Assembly (NCBI GenBank): GCA_963739005.1
Contig: CAVTYQ010000009.1
Coordinates: 124,001 to 188,000, forward strand
DNA from: DASWJZ01 sp963739005
GTDB taxonomy: Bacteria; Pseudomonadota; Alphaproteobacteria; Rhizobiales; Afifellaceae
Reading direction: 5' to 3'
DNA: 64,000 nucleotides
The number at the start of each line of letters is the position of its first letter. The stretch's first letter is position 1. The notes beneath the pieces are model-generated. The model was given only the letters and a program-made list of their open reading frames with translations, was not told the origin of the DNA and did not search any database. Positions 61,696 to 64,000 of the stretch are shown piece after piece. A program made the position numbers and the translations under genes.

Positions 61696-61764
61696 TATGG
61701 TTCGAGACTCCCGGTAGAGAATCAGTTGTAATGCCTGCCGCAAGCATCTCAGGAGGGTGCAAAC

Positions 61765-61917
61765 GTGGCAAAGGGTTCCAGGAAGAGCGGCGTAACATCT
61801 GGCCGCATAGCATCGCAAGCAGGCAAGGATTTACGCGACCCAAGAACGCCCAAGAAAGATCGAGGGCCTATTGCATCGGCCTTGCGACAGGCGCGACCAA
61901 AGCCAAAAGGAAAATGA
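61765..61917 (+). CDS. Small basic hypothetical protein (50 residues)
   Basis: Starts at GTG with AGGAGG eight bases upstream. Sequence pieces MAKGSRKSGVTSGRIASQAG and ALRQARPKPKGK show a very basic, Ser/Lys-rich chain like the small 'TSxxVASxAG...ASALxQ' proteins of alphaproteobacterial accessory regions. It is divergent from the 57-residue gene. Too short for a usual gene finder; function unknown. Confidence 0.5.
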   Translation: MAKGSRKSGVTSGRIASQAGKDLRDPRTPKKDRGPIASALRQARPKPKGK

Positions 61918-61941
61918 CCTCTAGTCGGCATCGATCACTTC

Positions 61942-62215
61942 TTAAGCGCGTTGGCAGCGCCATTTCAAGAGTAACATGGCGATTTCTAGCGCATCACCGA
62001 TAAGTGTCGGTATGAGAGCGGGGCGCAACGGTCCATAGCCGGTATCGAACGCGCTCCGAAGCTCCCCTTGTCGCGTCCACGCGACAAAGGGCAAAACCCG
62101 AAACATCATCGCCTAATTCTGAGAGCAGAGAACGACATTGCGCAAAGAGCGCGGCTCGTATGTCACGGGCCTCGCTCAGCCGGAGGTCATCTATCACTTC
62201 AATGGAGCGACGCAA
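61942..62215 (-). pseudogene. Remnant of a short conserved hypothetical gene, one frameshift
   Basis: From TTG 62215 the frame reads RRSIEVIDDLRLSEARDIRA and LFAQCRSLLSELGDDVSGFAL; after an A-run (62086-62088) the sense continues one base over as VAWTRQGELRSAFDTGYGPL and RPALIPTLIGDALEIAM to a stop at 61942. Joined, about 90 residues form one plausible protein of a family that I have seen in rhizobia without known role. One extra base is enough to explain the break. The IS-type transposase remnant ends 45 bases upstream. Confidence 0.6.
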
Positions 62216-62259
62216 CCGCTCCAGTTTCGGGCTTCGAAGCCATCGCGGCTCGCCCTCAA

Positions 62260-63196
62260 TTAATCGTTCGATAGGTGAGGCGCATTCCCGGTGATGCCTT
62301 TGAGTGCCGCATCTGCGCGGGCGGTGTCATCAACGCCCAAAGCGATGCGGTTGTTATAGCGGAAATCGAACTCCGCCAGATAGCGGTGAAGATGCTTTTC
62401 CGCGCATTGCTGGTAGACGCCCTTCATGCCGCGCTTGAAGATCGAAAAGTAGCCTTCAACTGAATTGGTGTGCACGTCGCCGCGAACGTATTCGCCGACC
62501 GAATGCTTCACGCTTTCATGCGATGCGACCATACCCGCCGCGTCGCCATAGATGCGGCTTTCGTCAGTCATCACGCGCGCCTCCTTGGCGATATTCTCTG
62601 CGATGATGATTGAGGCGGTCGCCTTGTCGGCGTTCTCGACATGGAAGGAACGGACAGAGCCGCCGCGTTGCACGAGCGAGACGATCGCACGCTTGTTTGC
62701 GGGGCCGCCCTTGCCGCGCTTGGTGAAGGGCCGGCCCTTCCGCTGCTTGGAAATCTTCGGCTCTGCAGTCTTCCAGAGGTAGGTTTCGTCGGCCTCCACG
62801 ATGCCGCCCATGGGCGCAAGAATGCCATCGCGCATAGCTTCGCGAATCCGATGCGACATGAACCATGCGGTCTTTAGAGTGACGCCCAAGGTCCGGTGAA
62901 GCTGGTTGCTCGAAATGCCCTTCTTGCTCGCGGTTAGGAGCGCCACGGCTTGTAGCCAGACGTGAAGCGGAACGTGGCTCGCCTCAAAGACGGTGCCGAC
63001 CTTCACGGTGAACTTCTGGCGGCACTGGTAGCATTTGTAGGAGCCGATGCGGGTGCTCTTGCCCTGCATCTTTGAGATGCGCTCCACGCCGCTGAATCGG
63101 GCAGACCGGACCCGCCGGCCAGACCTGCTTTTCCAGGTAGGCGTAGGCGGCTTCCTCTTCGTGGAAGTGCTTGGCGGAAAGAACGGACTTGGTCAT
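62260..63196 (-). mobile_element. IS1595-family (ISXO2-like) transposase, frameshifted
   Basis: Begins TKSVLSAKHFHEEEAAYAYL at 63196 with GGAG upstream, reaches WPAGPVCP, then loses frame near 63100 and resumes one base over as GVERISKMQGKSTRIGSYKCYQCRQKF (read as two zinc-ribbon halves, the first CxxC pair being destroyed). The DDE part is intact: IVEADETYLW, VMTDESRIYG and the NSVEGYFSIFKRGMKG block. I could not find terminal inverted repeats or target duplications by eye, so element ends are unknown. Probably inactive. Confidence 0.8.
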
Positions 63197-63214
63197 CGGC
63201 TTGCTCCTTGTCGA

Positions 63215-63319
63215 TCAATATGGGCAATTCGCATGGGTCCGATTTGTGCGAACTTCGTCGAGGAAATCCTCGTCGCCTTCGAGAGACGCTTTTTCTAAAG
63301 CGCCAGTCTGATTTTCCAT
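63215..63319 (-). CDS. 34-residue ORF leading the transposase
   Basis: ATG preceded by GGGGAG, coding ENQTGALEKASLEGDEDFLD and ending RTHANCPY, 18 bases before the transposase start. Acidic, no family. It may be an IS-internal leader or a piece of an older gene. Confidence 0.3.
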   Translation of the reverse strand: MENQTGALEKASLEGDEDFLDEVRTNRTHANCPY

Positions 63320-63379
63320 TTAACGCTCCCCATGTTTGGCGAGCGCCCAATCATCTCCCCGAGTAGCTATCGCATTGTG

Positions 63380-64000
63380 CCGGCCTGTCTTTGCCGGAGC
63401 ACTCCCTCTCCAAACGCTATGTTGAGGGAAAGCTTCAGATTGCCCTCAAGCAACGTTCCCTTCGCGATGCGGGCTACCACTATGTCTTCATCAATGCCCC
63501 TTCCACGTTGGCGCGATCAATCTCGATTTTGCCGCGAGCCTGAAGCCGGGAGATATCTGCGGCTTTGGTGCTGGACGAAAGCTACCGCTACCAGTTTCCG
63601 GTGTTTATCCACGAGGTCGAGTTCGTGGAGGGACCAGAGCAGGTCGTTCCCTCCCTGGTAATGGCTTCAACGCAGCGATCGCACTGCGCGCGGCGTGGCT
63701 GAGCAAACCTACTTTTTTCTGCACTCCGGCCGATTTCGAAACTCTGCAAGTTCCGCGCGAATGGAAAATAGGTGCTCGTGACGTTCATCGCCCCGTTCTT
63801 GTGGGCCAGCGCACAAGCGAGCTGATCGAGCGCGGTGCGCAGGTTGTGAATGGCATCGGCCGCGGCGAGCGAGATAATGTCTGGAACGGGCTTGAAAAGA
63901 TGCACCTTGATGAGACGGTCAATGCCGTTCGGAGTCAGCCTTTTCGAACATTCGGTAGGGCTTGCTTTGCGTAAAGGCTATGATGGCCCGCTTCGTATCA
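63380..64000 (-). pseudogene. Multiply frameshifted hypothetical gene running off the right edge
   Basis: Protein-like segments appear in order but in different minus-strand frames: AIIAFTQSKPYRMFEKADSE (edge to about 63935), IKVHLFKPVPDIISLAAADA and IHNLRTALDQLACALA (to about 63735), LLSHAARSAIAALKP (about 63665-63710), GNDLLWSLHELDLVDKHRKL (about 63580-63645) and GNLKLSLNIAFGEGVL (about 63400-63450). Together they resemble hypothetical proteins with 'xxIHNLRSALDxL...LHxLDxxDKHRKL...VAFGE'. At least four indels make it non-functional. Confidence 0.6.

Overview
The window is high-GC, gene-dense DNA of an alphaproteobacterium, most likely of the order Hyphomicrobiales (Rhizobiales). Three things suggest this: an aglE-aglF-aglG-aglK alpha-glucoside importer of the rhizobial type, a CoA-dependent 2-aminobenzoate gene set of the Azoarcus/Bradyrhizobium type, and short intergenic palindromes of the kind scattered through rhizobial genomes. 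The genus cannot be fixed from the sequence. I see no rRNA, tRNA or CRISPR array.

Left part, 1-13.5 kb. After a methyltransferase tail come a di-haem cytochrome c peroxidase-like gene divergent from a secreted phosphoesterase, the agl ABC importer (minus strand), a small membrane protein, and a copper-exporting P-type ATPase. The ATPase has a recognisable MerR/CueR-type promoter and a divergent 55-residue membrane protein that is easy to miss. A TadG-like pilus protein with a von Willebrand A domain follows.

13.6-27.6 kb is a three-gene minus-strand unit: a TPR plus beta-barrel outer-membrane protein resembling Slam (type XI secretion), a small FecR-domain protein, and a giant secreted protein of about 3,924 residues. 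The giant has one FecR domain, five full ~650-690-residue repeats and a half repeat. Each repeat ends in a stretch resembling the transferrin-binding-protein-B beta-barrel and carries an almost invariant Trp-Gly-Trp-Trp-Gly motif. This is the best candidate for an undescribed system: a dedicated outer-membrane translocator with a giant repeat cargo.

28-60 kb is a large aromatic/indole-type catabolic island. A minus-strand run from 44.8 to 28.3 kb encodes an isatin-hydrolase-like cyclase-family enzyme, a phytoene-desaturase-like flavoprotein, a MarR regulator, an indolepyruvate:ferredoxin oxidoreductase pair (IorB frameshifted), 2-aminobenzoyl-CoA monooxygenase/reductase (ACMR), short-chain dehydrogenase, enoyl-CoA hydratase, acyl-CoA dehydrogenase, aryl-CoA ligase, RidA, a fused hydratase/3-hydroxyacyl-CoA dehydrogenase and a VOC protein. 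On the other strand are a second flavoprotein and a complete peptide-type ABC importer. Beyond lie a second MarR, an HpcH/HpaI aldolase, a luciferase-like flavin enzyme, two PLP enzymes and a partial amino-acid ABC importer. A palindrome centred on AAGCTT (best copy ATTTCAAGCTTGAAAT) recurs upstream of four transcription units and probably ties the island into one regulon. My reading is uptake of an amino-aromatic or indolic compound, conversion to 2-aminobenzoyl-CoA, dearomatisation and beta-oxidation-like cleavage.

60-64 kb is decayed accessory DNA of lower GC: a RusA-like small protein, several tiny conserved-looking ORFs, a frameshifted IS1595-type transposase and two frameshifted remnants. 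A second low-GC patch (46.5-47.4 kb) interrupts the island.
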